Position numbers and translations under genes: made by a program. Shown here one piece after another: positions 1-9,113 of a stretch of DNA of 64,000 bases. Position 1 is the stretch's first letter; every line of letters starts with the position of its first letter. A model generated the notes under the pieces. It saw nothing but the letters and a program-made list of their open reading frames with translations. It did not search any database and was not told the DNA's origin. Source of the DNA: Arcobacter nitrofigilis DSM 7299 (lineage in GTDB: Bacteria > Campylobacterota > Campylobacteria > Campylobacterales > Arcobacteraceae); NCBI RefSeq assembly GCF_000092245.1, contig NC_014166.1, positions 1,364,001-1,428,000 on the forward strand. Direction: 5' to 3'.

Positions 1-342
1 TAGGTGACTATTTGGATCTATGAAAAATATCTCTTTTTTAGAAGAGCTTTGTCTTACTTTCTTATTATTTAATTCATTTATATTATCACCAAATAACAAC
101 TTCTCTTTTTTTATATTTACAATTAGTTCATCAAATGAAGTTTCATCTACTTCAAAAACATAATGATTGTTTGTATACTCTTGGGTCTCTTCTAATTCAA
201 ACTTTAATTTTTCATTTACAGTTACAATAATATTTTTATTTTCAGCTTTTACAGATTTAAAATTGAAGATTCTTTTATAGAAATTTTTAGCAATTACAGA
301 ATCGATACAAGGAACAATAAAATGTACAAGATTGATATTCAT
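1..342 (-). CDS. VOC (glyoxalase-like) family protein, C-terminus cut by window edge
   Basis: The reading frame is open from an ATG at 342 down to base 1 without a stop, so 114 residues are visible and the C-terminus lies outside the window. The start MNINLVHFIVP, followed by a short segment resembling 'S..AKNFYKRIF', is typical of the first beta-strand and helix of VOC domains. The end, IDPNSHL, matches the usual 'DPdGH' strand near the C-terminus of the fold. VOC proteins bind a metal and act as lyases, dioxygenases or resistance proteins; no substrate can be inferred. It is transcribed divergently from the small genes at 430. Confidence 0.6.
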   Translation of the reverse strand, partial: MNINLVHFIVPCIDSVIAKNFYKRIFNFKSVKAENKNIIVTVNEKLKFELEETQEYTNNHYVFEVDETSFDELIVNIKKEKLLFGDNINELNNKKVRQSSSKKEIFFIDPNSHL

Positions 343-429
343 GACTTAAACCTTAGTTATTTCTTTATTATTATACATCATATGTATAAAATTTATTGTA
401 ATAGTTATAAAATTTAGATAAAATCACGC

Positions 430-630
430 ATGGAAATAAATGAAATACTTAATATGCAAATAGATAAACTATTAGAAGATTATGAATTATTAAAATCTAA
501 AAATCAATACCTTACAATAGAACTTGAAAAATTAAAGAATAAAAATGATGAATTAATTAGAAATAATCAAGATATGCTTTTAAAAATTGATAGTACTTTA
601 ACTTTAACAAAGGCAAAGAATGGAGAATAA
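430..630 (+). CDS. small coiled-coil protein, function unknown
   Basis: This 66-residue acidic protein is almost entirely predicted coiled coil: leucine and isoleucine recur at heptad spacing from residue 5 to about 55, with runs such as LEKLKNKNDEL. I do not recognise a family; the overall look resembles ZapB or SlyX-type small coiled-coil proteins, but no motif supports either. It overlaps the next gene by 11 bases and heads a compact rightward cluster with a pseudopilin and priA, so translational coupling is likely. Coding status rests on this packing and on regular codon use. Confidence 0.6.
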   Translation: MEINEILNMQIDKLLEDYELLKSKNQYLTIELEKLKNKNDELIRNNQDMLLKIDSTLTLTKAKNGE

Positions 631-835
631 AAAACTTACATTTCACATTGATAATATGGCATATAGCATTAATGTAGACCCAAAACTAGAGATGGAATTA
701 ACAAAGTTTTTATCTCCAGATAGATCACATACTACAAAAGAACTTTTATACGCTTACCTTTGTAAATCCCAAGAACATTTTACTTTTAAAGAAGAAGTAG
801 AAAAAATATCAAGTAAACTTCCCAAACTTTCATGA
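620..835 (+). CDS. small conserved-looking hypothetical protein
   Basis: A 71-residue soluble protein with no signal peptide or membrane segment. It overlaps the upstream coiled-coil gene by 11 bases (ATG inside ...AAGAATGGAG, with GGAG-like context) and the downstream pseudopilin by 4 bases (ATGA). Such overlaps argue for a genuine operon member. The segment 'LTKFLSPDRSHTTKELLYAYL' resembles a short helical hairpin and nothing catalytic is visible. Function is unknown. Confidence 0.6.
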   Translation: MENKKLTFHIDNMAYSINVDPKLEMELTKFLSPDRSHTTKELLYAYLCKSQEHFTFKEEVEKISSKLPKLS

Positions 836-1293
836 AAAAAGCTTTTTCCCTATTAGAAATAATTGTTGTTGTTTTAATAGTTGGATTATTGGGAGCCTTT
901 GCTATAAATAAATATTTTTACTCAGTAGATAAATCAAATCAATTTAAAATAAAATCAGAAGTTGCACTTATAAATGAGGCTATAACTAGAACTTATTCAA
1001 ATCAAGTATTATTGGGTAATTCGACTTTTACTTTAGATAGATTGGATGATGCTTCAATAAATACAGCAAGTGAATCATTATTTATAGGTTACAATGAATA
1101 TATTTTGTTAGATATTGTTATTTTATCAACTTCTGAAGATAAAAAAGAACTGGGGAAGTGGATAAAAACTTCACAAACAAGTTATAAAGTGTATCTTTCA
1201 AAGGATAAGGCTATAACTTTTAAATTTGATAATGATGAGGGTACTTTTGCTTGTAAAAAAAGTGATGAAATTTGTAAAGAGTTTATGAAATGA
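832..1293 (+). CDS. type II secretion / type IV pilin-like pseudopilin
   Basis: The N-terminus MKKAFSLLEIIVVVLIVG is a type III prepilin signal: a short basic leader, then phenylalanine at +1, glutamate at +5 and a hydrophobic helix to about residue 28. Cleavage by prepilin peptidase would fall between A4 and F5. The residue before the cut is alanine instead of the usual glycine. The remaining ~125 residues form a soluble head with two cysteines near the C-terminus (CKKSDEIC), which could form a disulphide. It overlaps priA by 4 bases. No other secretion or pilus gene is in view, so it is probably a minor pseudopilin used with machinery encoded elsewhere. Confidence 0.75.
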   Translation: MKKAFSLLEIIVVVLIVGLLGAFAINKYFYSVDKSNQFKIKSEVALINEAITRTYSNQVLLGNSTFTLDRLDDASINTASESLFIGYNEYILLDIVILSTSEDKKELGKWIKTSQTSYKVYLSKDKAITFKFDNDEGTFACKKSDEICKEFMK

Positions 1294-3140
1294 GTTTTTA
1301 TTATGAATTAGCACTGTTAAAGTCACCTTTGGATAATTTGACTTATTGTAGTGATGTAAATATAGAAATTGGAACACTAGTAGAAGTCTCTTTGCAAAGA
1401 AGAAAAGTCTTATCAAAAGCAGTAGTTGTAAAAGAGGTTGAAAAGCCATCTTTTAAGTGTACAACAATTCAAACAATTACAAATCTTTTTTACTCTACAG
1501 AGATGATTAAAATAGCTACTTTTACCTCTATGTATTATGTTTCTTCACTTGGTGAAGCTTTATCTTTATTTATTCCTTTTGATAAAATTGTAATAAAAAA
1601 TAATGAGAAATATAAAGTTAAATCAAATATTCTTTTATCAAAAGAGCAAGAAGAAGCATATAACTTTTGTTTAGAACACAAACAAGCTTTACTTTTTGCA
1701 AACACAGGTGCAGGTAAAACAGAAATTTATATTAAAACAATAGAAAAATATCTAAATGAAGATAAACAAGCTATTCTTCTTATGCCTGAAATCTCTTTGA
1801 CTCCACAGATGCAAAATAGATTAGAGAAAGTATTTAAAGAAAAAGTTGCCATTTGGCACTCAAAAATTACTAAAAAAAGAAAAGAAGAGATAATAAAAAA
1901 AGTTTTATCAGGTGAGATAAAACTATTAGCAGGTGCTAGATCAGCTCTGTTTTTACCATTAGATAATTTGGGCTTGATAATTGTTGATGAAGAGCATGAT
2001 GAATCATATAAAAGTGATAGTAAACCAAGATATAATACCAAAGATTTAGCTTTGTATATTTCAAAAACATTAGATATACAAGCCATACTTGGGAGTGCAA
2101 CACCATCATTAAACACTTATCACAAAATTCCTTTTTATAGATTATCTAAAACATATTTTGATACTAAGAAAAGTATAAATTATGATGATAGTACTTCAAA
2201 TTTAAGCCCAAAGATTGTAAATAGAATAAAAAGTATAATTGAACAAAAGCATCAAGTCATTATTTTCCTTCCCACAAGAGCTAACTATAAGTATCAAGTT
2301 TGTACAAGTTGTGGAAGTTCAGTAGAGTGTCCTTTTTGTTCTGTTTCAATGAGTTTGCATAAAAACTCACTGGCACTTAAATGTCACTATTGTGGATATA
2401 CTCAACAAATACCAAAAACATGCCCTTCTTGTAAAACAGGTGTTATTCATAACTTAAGGGTTGGAACTGCTCAAATAGAAGAAGAGTTGAATCTTATCTT
2501 TCCAGATAAAAAAATAAAAAGATTTGATAGGGATGAAGTAAAAACAGATACACAATTGCGAAAAGTATTAGAAGAGTTTAATAAAAATAAAATAGATATT
2601 TTAGTTGGTACTCAAATGCTTTCGAAAGGGCATGATTATCATAATGTAAAACTTGCAGTTGTACTTGGAATTGATTCAATCTTAAAAATGAATTCATATA
2701 AAGCAAGGGAGAGGGCACTTTCTCTTTTGATTCAAATCTCTGGAAGAAGTGGAAGAAAAGGTGAGGGTGAAGTGATTATCCAAACTCAAAACAAAGAGTT
2801 CTTTGATTTTTACTTAGGAAATAAAGATTATAAAGAATTTTTAGATGAAGAACTTACCTTTAGAGAAGATTTATATCCTCCATATTATAAATTAGCAAAA
2901 GTCATTTTTGCCCATGCAAATGGATTAAAAGTAAAAGATGAATTTGATAGATATACAAATATTTTAAAATCTAATGAAAAAATAGAAGTAGTAGGAGCGA
3001 ATCAATCTCCTATTTTTAAACTCTCAAATAAATATAGATATGAAATATTACTTCGATCTAAAAATATAAAAGCCTTAATTGAAGTTCTACATAGTATAAA
3101 ATCACCAATGGTAAGTATTGATATGGATACAATTTATTAA
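1290..3140 (+). CDS. priA: primosomal protein N' (replication restart helicase PriA)
   Basis: PriA is the 3'-5' DNA helicase that recognises collapsed forks and reloads the replicative helicase. Visible here are Walker A (NTGAGKTE, about residue 140), the DEEH box (IIVDEEHDESYK, about 230), and a zinc-binding insertion with four CxxC-type pairs (CTSCG, CPFC, CHYCG, CPSC, about 345-400). The C-terminal helicase motifs include VGTQMLSKGHD and ISGRSGRKGEG. At 616 residues it is shorter than the E. coli protein (about 730), the reduction being in the N-terminal DNA-binding region, as is usual in Campylobacterota. Its ATG overlaps the pseudopilin stop. Confidence 0.95.
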   Translation: MSFYYELALLKSPLDNLTYCSDVNIEIGTLVEVSLQRRKVLSKAVVVKEVEKPSFKCTTIQTITNLFYSTEMIKIATFTSMYYVSSLGEALSLFIPFDKIVIKNNEKYKVKSNILLSKEQEEAYNFCLEHKQALLFANTGAGKTEIYIKTIEKYLNEDKQAILLMPEISLTPQMQNRLEKVFKEKVAIWHSKITKKRKEEIIKKVLSGEIKLLAGARSALFLPLDNLGLIIVDEEHDESYKSDSKPRYNTKDLALYISKTLDIQAILGSATPSLNTYHKIPFYRLSKTYFDTKKSINYDDSTSNLSPKIVNRIKSIIEQKHQVIIFLPTRANYKYQVCTSCGSSVECPFCSVSMSLHKNSLALKCHYCGYTQQIPKTCPSCKTGVIHNLRVGTAQIEEELNLIFPDKKIKRFDRDEVKTDTQLRKVLEEFNKNKIDILVGTQMLSKGHDYHNVKLAVVLGIDSILKMNSYKARERALSLLIQISGRSGRKGEGEVIIQTQNKEFFDFYLGNKDYKEFLDEELTFREDLYPPYYKLAKVIFAHANGLKVKDEFDRYTNILKSNEKIEVVGANQSPIFKLSNKYRYEILLRSKNIKALIEVLHSIKSPMVSIDMDTIY

Positions 3141-3176
3141 AAAATTTATTTAATTTTCTCTTAGTAAAGTTTATAG

Positions 3177-3182
3177 TATAAT
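3177..3182 (+). promoter_or_regulatory. -10 box of the dapD promoter
   Basis: TATAAT occurs 30 bases before the dapD ATG in the 71-base gap after priA. It is preceded by AT-rich sequence without a recognisable -35, which is the normal look of sigma-70 promoters in this phylum. A Shine-Dalgarno AGGAC lies at 3199-3203. Confidence 0.6.
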
Positions 3183-3211
3183 CGGCAAAAATTTACATAG
3201 GACAGAATAAT

Positions 3212-4399
3212 ATGATTTATACGGCAGATGAATTTAAAAAATTAGTTGAAGAGATTCAATCACAAGATTGGTATAGAAATCCAATAGGATTTGGTATTGC
3301 AAGAGTTGATAGAGGACAATTAAATCCAGAAAAAATCTTACAAGCAACATACCCAGTTGTAAATTGGAATGAAAACTTTGGGAGTGCAGCTATATTTTTA
3401 AATGCGTTAAAAGATTCAGGAGCAGATGTAGATACAACAAAATCAGAATTAGTATGTAATGTTACAGATGACTTTTTAACTTCTTGTATTGAAGCTTTTA
3501 GACCATTTAATCCAGAAGCAAAAGGTGATGCACATAGAAACGTACAAGTTATCTCATCACTTGCTACTTTACCTTTAGATTCAGGTTTAAGTCCTGATGA
3601 TTTTAAAATAGTATTTATATTTGAAGATACAAATCCCGTAAGTGTTGAATCTGTTTATTTAAAACTTTACGCACTATCACTTGGAAAAGCAAAATTAAGA
3701 AGCTTGAACTTAAATGGTGCCTTTGGAGTATTAGAAAATTGTGCCTGGACTGGAAGCCAACCAATTGAATTAGAATGGTTAAGAGCAAATGAAATTTCAT
3801 TAAAAATAACTAATCAATATCCAGAAATCACTATGGTAGATAAATTTCCAAGATTTTTATCTCATGTAATTCCTGCAAATAATACAAGAATTCTTGAAAC
3901 TTCAAAAGTAAGATTTGGAGCACAATTAGCAGCTGGAACAACTGTTATGCCAGGAGCTGCATATATTAACTTTAATGCAGGTACTGAAGGTGCTGTTATG
4001 GTTGAAGGAAGAATCTCTTCAAGTGCAGTAGTTGGTGCTGGTTCTGATGTTGGTGGTGGAGCTTCTATTCTTGGTGTTTTATCAGGTACTGATGGTATTC
4101 CTGTTTCTATTGGAGAGAATACTCTTCTTGGAGCAAATTCTTGTACTGGTACTGCTATTGGTGATGGTTGTATACTTGATGCTGGTGTTACAATATTACC
4201 AGGAACTAAAATAGCCTTATCAGAAAAAGCAGTTGCTCAATTAAAAGAGATAAATCCTGATAAAGAGATTACTCCTATGATGAAAGGTAGTGACTTTATT
4301 GGAGTTAATGGTGTTCATTTTAGAGTAAATTCTCAAACAGGTCAAACAGTTGCTATGAGAAGTACAAGAGAAGTAAAACTTAATTCAGATTTACATTAA
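3212..4399 (+). CDS. dapD: 2,3,4,5-tetrahydropyridine-2,6-dicarboxylate N-succinyltransferase
   Basis: DapD transfers succinyl from succinyl-CoA to tetrahydrodipicolinate in the lysine/meso-diaminopimelate pathway, feeding protein and peptidoglycan synthesis. The 395-residue protein is the long form: residues 1-230 are a family-specific N-terminal region, and residues 230-345 are a left-handed beta-helix with imperfect hexapeptide repeats rich in G, A and V, including GARVxF-like RFGAQLAAGTTV and INFNAGTEG. The C-terminal segment closes the helix. It has its own -10 box and ends at a strong bidirectional terminator, so it is probably monocistronic. Confidence 0.93.
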   Translation: MIYTADEFKKLVEEIQSQDWYRNPIGFGIARVDRGQLNPEKILQATYPVVNWNENFGSAAIFLNALKDSGADVDTTKSELVCNVTDDFLTSCIEAFRPFNPEAKGDAHRNVQVISSLATLPLDSGLSPDDFKIVFIFEDTNPVSVESVYLKLYALSLGKAKLRSLNLNGAFGVLENCAWTGSQPIELEWLRANEISLKITNQYPEITMVDKFPRFLSHVIPANNTRILETSKVRFGAQLAAGTTVMPGAAYINFNAGTEGAVMVEGRISSSAVVGAGSDVGGGASILGVLSGTDGIPVSIGENTLLGANSCTGTAIGDGCILDAGVTILPGTKIALSEKAVAQLKEINPDKEITPMMKGSDFIGVNGVHFRVNSQTGQTVAMRSTREVKLNSDLH

Positions 4400-4420
4400 T
4401 CAAAAAGTTTTGATTAATAA

Positions 4421-4450
4421 AAAAGGGATGAGTTTTAACTCATCCCTTTT
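4421..4450. terminator. bidirectional intrinsic terminator between dapD and the diguanylate cyclase
   Basis: AAAAGGGATGAG at 4421-4432 pairs with CTCATCCCTTTT at 4439-4450 around a short TTTTAA loop. A T-run follows on the plus strand and, because of the leading A-run, on the minus strand as well. It sits between two converging genes. Confidence 0.88.
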
Positions 4451-4472
4451 TTTATAATTATAAAATATAATA

Positions 4473-6305
4473 TTAAAATAACTCTACGCTAGTTTTTTGT
4501 TCTTTTGAAAATCTAACAACTTTATCTCTACCACTACTTTTCGCTTCATATAGAGCAATATCAGAATTTTTAACAACAGTTTCAAATAGACTTGAATCGT
4601 CAGGGAACATTGATAATCCTATACTTACTGTTTTTTTGATAGTAGTGCCAGCATATACATTAATCTCATTTTCTCTAACTTTTGCTCCAATTTTATGTGC
4701 TATATTCATGGCACTTTCTTCTGAATCAACACCAATTAGAAGTACCATAAACTCTTCACCACCATATCTAACTATAATATCAGATTCTCTTACATTTTCT
4801 TCTAGAATTCTAGATAAACTTTTTAGTACTTTATCTCCAATATCATGTCCATATTCATCATTAACTGCTTTAAAATGATCCATATCTAACATTAATAGAC
4901 CAATTTTCTTTTTATCTCTTTTTATTTGAGGAAGAAGTTTTTTCAAATGTTCATCAATAAATTTTCTATTATACAATTGAGTTAAGCCATCTTTAAATGC
5001 AGAGTCTTCTAAAGCTTGCATTAGAAGTTTAACTTCAACTGCTGGTCGAGCCTCTTTTAAAAATCTATTTATAAATAGACTTTTATTTTTTAACTCGTCA
5101 AGTTCTTTTTCTGTATCTACAACAAAATGTATGATTAAATATAGGTTCTCAACAATATCAATATTTAAACAATAGTAAAATTTATCTTTTTTAGTAAAGT
5201 ATGGACAACTTTCATGAAAATCAATCGAAACAACATCACTTTTTGTTCTAGCTGCTCTACAAAGATGAGGATTATCTTTTATTGCATCATGACAATAAAG
5301 TGATTCTCCTACACTAATTACCTTTTGCATTTTTTGTTTTTTTATATCTATTTCAAAAAATGTAAAGTTTTTTAGATGAAATTTATTTTCAAAAACTTGA
5401 GAGATTCTTTGATAAATCTCCTCTTTTGTACTATCTAGTTCTACTTGCTTTTTGAATTGATATAAATTTGATAAGTTATCAATTATATCTTTTGATTCAT
5501 TGAGTGGATTTGTATTTAGATTAGTTCTATCTCTATACCCTACAAAGCCTTGAAGTTTTTTATCAATATCAAGGGAAGTATCTTTAAATATGGCAATTAG
5601 GTTATTATAATCATTAGTTACCTGTACTACATCAGTTGTTAAGCCACTTGGAATATCTATTTTTTTAAATTTTCCAATTTTAGCTTGATTAATATTGTCT
5701 CTTAATTTCATATATAGTGAAAGATAAGGATTAAATACTTTTTTAGAAAATAAAAATACAATAATTACTGCTAATAAAATAATAGTTAATATTACATAGA
5801 TTGATCTAACACCAATCTCTTTTAAAGTACTAACATCTAAAACTATACTAATAGCACCTAAGGTATCACCCTCAGAAACATTATGACACTCTAAGCAGCT
5901 AATTGTTGCTTTATAAGGAATTGTAACCCTTACATTAGTATTAATAAAGCCCTCTTTGACAATATATTCTGTTTCTCCACTATTAATAACTTTTTTATCT
6001 AAGTTATCTTTTGGATTTTTAAAACTTTTTGTTTGAAATTTTGGATTTTTAATGTTCTCTGATCTGACAAGCCATAAGTCTTTTATATTTCGAATAGAAG
6101 AGACATTTTTTAAAAACTCATCGATATCTGAGTCATTTTTAACATGTAATGCTAATCCACTTTTTATTACTTCAGATATTGATTCTGCTGTAGTAACTGA
6201 AGATTTAATTGATACAGTTCTTAAATTATAAAGTGAAATACCTGTAATAAAAATAGCGACTAAAATAAGTAAAATTAAAAATTGTACAATAATATTTTTT
6301 TTCAT
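4473..6305 (-). CDS. membrane diguanylate cyclase with periplasmic c-type heme motif and cytoplasmic four-cysteine domain
   Basis: A 610-residue c-di-GMP synthase. TM1 spans about residues 8-26 and TM2 about 166-187. The periplasmic loop between them contains CLECH (137-141), a c-type heme attachment site within a Tll0287/DUF3365-like sensor region. After a HAMP-like linker there is a GAF-like cytoplasmic domain with cysteines at about 338, 349, 367 and 379, in the contexts YCHD, LCRAARTK, CPYF and YYC. The C-terminus is a full GGDEF domain: GGEEF at about 515, preceded by an RESD inhibitory site at 506, so catalysis and product inhibition should both work. It lies 43 bases after the EnvC-like gene and may be the last gene of that operon. 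Confidence 0.9.
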   Translation of the reverse strand: MKKNIIVQFLILLILVAIFITGISLYNLRTVSIKSSVTTAESISEVIKSGLALHVKNDSDIDEFLKNVSSIRNIKDLWLVRSENIKNPKFQTKSFKNPKDNLDKKVINSGETEYIVKEGFINTNVRVTIPYKATISCLECHNVSEGDTLGAISIVLDVSTLKEIGVRSIYVILTIILLAVIIVFLFSKKVFNPYLSLYMKLRDNINQAKIGKFKKIDIPSGLTTDVVQVTNDYNNLIAIFKDTSLDIDKKLQGFVGYRDRTNLNTNPLNESKDIIDNLSNLYQFKKQVELDSTKEEIYQRISQVFENKFHLKNFTFFEIDIKKQKMQKVISVGESLYCHDAIKDNPHLCRAARTKSDVVSIDFHESCPYFTKKDKFYYCLNIDIVENLYLIIHFVVDTEKELDELKNKSLFINRFLKEARPAVEVKLLMQALEDSAFKDGLTQLYNRKFIDEHLKKLLPQIKRDKKKIGLLMLDMDHFKAVNDEYGHDIGDKVLKSLSRILEENVRESDIIVRYGGEEFMVLLIGVDSEESAMNIAHKIGAKVRENEINVYAGTTIKKTVSIGLSMFPDDSSLFETVVKNSDIALYEAKSSGRDKVVRFSKEQKTSVELF

Positions 6306-6348
6306 ATTTCCCTTTCAAAAAATGTATTTTAATATAATTATTATTAAT

Positions 6349-7653
6349 TTATTGGAATATGTCTTCTGGGTCTATATATTTATTGTTTACGATTGCTTCA
6401 AAAGTTAAAGTTTCGTCAACTCTTCCCACTACATAACCTTTTTTTATCCATTTTCCAACTTTTAATGTTGGAGAGATTTGATCTAAATGTGAATAAATAG
6501 TATATAAACCATTTTTATGTTGAATAATTACAAGGTTTTCTAACATTCCAGAGTTTTGTTTAGAATATACAACTTTCCCATCAAGTACTGAAAAAACTTT
6601 TGCATCAGGTTCATTTGTTTTTAATAAAACTGATTCATTAAATAATTTGATTTTATAAACTGGATCATAATATTTACCAAATTTTTTCAATACAGAATAT
6701 GATTTTAAAGGAGCAATAGTTTTACTACCTCTATATTTACCTATTTTTACACCTTTAGTAGATGACCCTAAAATTCTAACATCTAAATCAATCTCTTCTG
6801 CATTATCTTTTTGTACTGATTCTTGAGTTTTTTGCACATTATTTGATCTATTTTTTTTGTCTTCTTCTTCTCTTGCTTGTTCTCTTTTCTTTTTAAGAGC
6901 TAAAAGTTGTTCTCTTTTTCTAGCTTCTTCTTCTTTTTTTAACTCTTTTTCTTTTAAAATATCAAGAGTTGAGAGTAAGTTTGTCAAAGAGTTTTGTTTT
7001 TTGATTATTGTCTTTAGTTCATTTTGGTAAAGTTTGTGTTTTTTTTGAATTGAAGCTAATGAATCAGAGTGTTTATTAAGCAGATAATTTAATATCTTTT
7101 TTTTCTTTTCTCTTTTTTCAATATAAACATTTAGTTTTCTTATTTCTCTTTCATTATCTGTTTTATTTTGAGTTATTTTCATATATTGATTATCAATTTT
7201 TAGCATATTATCTTTTGCTTCTGAAGATAATATTTCATAAATTTCACTTTGTGTTAATTCTTGTAGTGAGTCTTTATTTGCAAGTTTCATAGCAACAGCA
7301 GAAGAATAATCTTCTATAATAGTATTTATTAATTCTTCTTCATAATCTTTTTTTTGATTTTGAAGTATTTTACCTTTGATACTTAGTTCATCTAGATTTT
7401 TTCTAGAGTCTTTTAACATCTCTTTATGTTCATTTATATCTTTTGTTACAAGGTTAATCTCTTTTTCTAACTTTTTTAATTCTTCATTTTGATCTTCAAT
7501 TTGAGTAGCTAAAGATTGAATTTTTTGTTCAGTTCTATCTTTTACATTTTTATTTCTAGACAAGATTGTTTTATTATTTTGAATTTTGTCATCAATAGAG
7601 CTAGCTTGAAGAATAACAGTGATAAATAAAGTTAGGAATAATAATCTATGCAT
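6349..7653 (-). CDS. EnvC-like murein hydrolase activator (degenerate M23/LytM protein)
   Basis: The start chosen is ATG at 7653 (MHRLLFLTL...). It begins a clean signal peptide, whereas the longer frame would begin with TTG at 7683. The 434-residue protein has a signal peptide to about residue 19, a long charged coiled coil to about 260, and a C-terminal LytM-like domain. The canonical zinc ligands are missing: the usual HxH is replaced by LTF, and only isolated histidines (IIQHKNG, YSHLD) remain. It should therefore activate amidases and not cut peptidoglycan itself, as EnvC does. It overlaps ftsX by 8 bases, fitting the FtsEX-EnvC complex that couples division to cell-wall splitting. Confidence 0.85.
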   Translation of the reverse strand: MHRLLFLTLFITVILQASSIDDKIQNNKTILSRNKNVKDRTEQKIQSLATQIEDQNEELKKLEKEINLVTKDINEHKEMLKDSRKNLDELSIKGKILQNQKKDYEEELINTIIEDYSSAVAMKLANKDSLQELTQSEIYEILSSEAKDNMLKIDNQYMKITQNKTDNEREIRKLNVYIEKREKKKKILNYLLNKHSDSLASIQKKHKLYQNELKTIIKKQNSLTNLLSTLDILKEKELKKEEEARKREQLLALKKKREQAREEEDKKNRSNNVQKTQESVQKDNAEEIDLDVRILGSSTKGVKIGKYRGSKTIAPLKSYSVLKKFGKYYDPVYKIKLFNESVLLKTNEPDAKVFSVLDGKVVYSKQNSGMLENLVIIQHKNGLYTIYSHLDQISPTLKVGKWIKKGYVVGRVDETLTFEAIVNNKYIDPEDIFQ

Positions 7654-8464
7654 TTTTAATTTTATATCTAAAAAGTACTCCAAAAATTGTAACTATTGAT
7701 ATACCAAAAGATAATAAAAATAGTTTTAAAACCTCTAATTCAATGAAAATTTTTGTGTTTAAAATATCATTTAATTCAGCAGGTAAAAGCATGTTTAAAT
7801 TATATGAAACAAATACGAACAGTGATGCAGAAATAATAAAAGATAAGAATGCACCGTAAATAGCATGTTTTATTACAGGGGAAGCACTATATAAAATAGA
7901 AGCACCATGTAGTTGAAAAATCATAATTCTTCGATTGTGAGCTAAAAACCAAATAGTAACTTGTTTTGAAAGAATAATCACTACAAACACAAGTATTAAA
8001 CCAAATAGTACAATGATAATATCATTTATCATTAGAAGTAAAAGATAAATTTGATTATGATTTTTAGAAAATATTTCTATTCTTTTTATATTTTTGTCAT
8101 TTAAAAGTGAAGCTCTTATTTTTTTAAGCTCTGTTGATGTGGGAAAAGAGTTTAAATGTATTTCATAAAAGTGAGGTAATCTTTTATTTAATAAATCAAT
8201 AGAGCTATCTGATAAAGTACTTTTAACATTGTCTATAATACTTCTATTTGATAAAGTATTTATTCTATCAACTTTTATTCCAGCGATTGTGTCAAAATTT
8301 TCTTTTATCAAAGGCGTATGTGTAATTATTACTATAGAGTAATCACTAGATATCTTTTTTTTATAAGTATTAACAACATTATTTGTTAAAAGATATATTG
8401 AAAAGGTTATTAACATTACTGTTAAAGGTATAACAAAAGTAAGAGTATGTTTAAGAGACTTCAT
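7646..8464 (-). CDS. ftsX: cell division protein FtsX (ABC transporter-like permease)
   Basis: A 272-residue inner-membrane protein with TM1 at about residues 10-28, a periplasmic domain of roughly 110 residues, and three C-terminal TM segments (about 148-170, 200-222, 240-262). This is the FtsX layout. FtsX transmits ATP-driven conformational change from FtsE to the periplasmic EnvC-type activator. It overlaps ftsE by 14 bases upstream and the EnvC-like gene by 8 bases downstream, giving a translationally coupled ftsE-ftsX-envC trio. Confidence 0.9.
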   Translation of the reverse strand: MKSLKHTLTFVIPLTVMLITFSIYLLTNNVVNTYKKKISSDYSIVIITHTPLIKENFDTIAGIKVDRINTLSNRSIIDNVKSTLSDSSIDLLNKRLPHFYEIHLNSFPTSTELKKIRASLLNDKNIKRIEIFSKNHNQIYLLLLMINDIIIVLFGLILVFVVIILSKQVTIWFLAHNRRIMIFQLHGASILYSASPVIKHAIYGAFLSFIISASLFVFVSYNLNMLLPAELNDILNTKIFIELEVLKLFLLSFGISIVTIFGVLFRYKIKNA

Positions 8465-9113
8465 ATATTATTCCATCTTCAATTGATAATTGTCTAAATC
8501 TAATTCCAAAGTTTTTAGGTACCCTGTGAGTTACAACAACGACAGTGATTCCAAGTTGTTCGTTTGCACCTTTTAGTAAGTTCCAAACAACATCAGCTGA
8601 ATAGTCATCAAGGTTTCCTGTTGGCTCATCAGCAATTATAATTTTAGGATTATGTGCAAGTGCTCGTGCTACTGCAACTCTTTGTTGTTCTCCACCACTT
8701 AATTCATTTGGATAATAACCCTTTCTATGAGAGAGTTTTACGTGATTTAGTAGTTTATTTGCTTGTTCAGCTGAGATTTCATGTGAGTAACCATTTATTT
8801 TAAGAGGTAACATTATATTCTCTTCTATTGTCCACTCTTGTATTAATTTATAATCTTGAAATATAACACCTACATCTTTTCTAAGATCTCTTAAATTTCT
8901 ATTCCCTATGTGTGCTAATTCAAAATTATCAATTATAAAACTTCCATGTTTTAGAGCAATATCCCCATACATAGCTTTAATCAAAGTTGACTTTCCACTT
9001 CCACTTGCTCCACCTATAAATATGAACTCTTTGTGTCCTATATGAAAGGTTCCTTTTTTTATGACAAACTTATTCTCATCATAAGCTAAATATATGTTTT
9101 TAGCAGTAATCAT
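8451..9113 (-). CDS. ftsE: cell division ATP-binding protein FtsE
   Basis: A 220-residue ABC ATPase. It shows Walker [10 protein letters not shown] (about residue 35), a Q-loop in VIFQDYKL, the signature [14 protein letters not shown] (about 138) and Walker [13 protein letters not shown] followed by the H-loop VTHR. It lacks extra domains, as expected for FtsE. Its ATG lies inside the end of trmB (14-base overlap) and its stop inside the start of ftsX. With FtsX it forms the membrane ATPase that controls EnvC-dependent amidases at the septum. Confidence 0.93.
   Translation of the reverse strand: MITAKNIYLAYDENKFVIKKGTFHIGHKEFIFIGGASGSGKSTLIKAMYGDIALKHGSFIIDNFELAHIGNRNLRDLRKDVGVIFQDYKLIQEWTIEENIMLPLKINGYSHEISAEQANKLLNHVKLSHRKGYYPNELSGGEQQRVAVARALAHNPKIIIADEPTGNLDDYSADVVWNLLKGANEQLGITVVVVTHRVPKNFGIRFRQLSIEDGIIYEVS

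Noticed and set aside
1198-1449. Minus-strand frame opposite the pseudopilin and priA
   Set aside because: Shadow of real genes; low-complexity Leu/Phe-rich translation.
7654-7683. Longer N-terminus of the EnvC-like protein
   Set aside because: The extended start is TTG without ribosome site and would place ten residues before a clean signal peptide.
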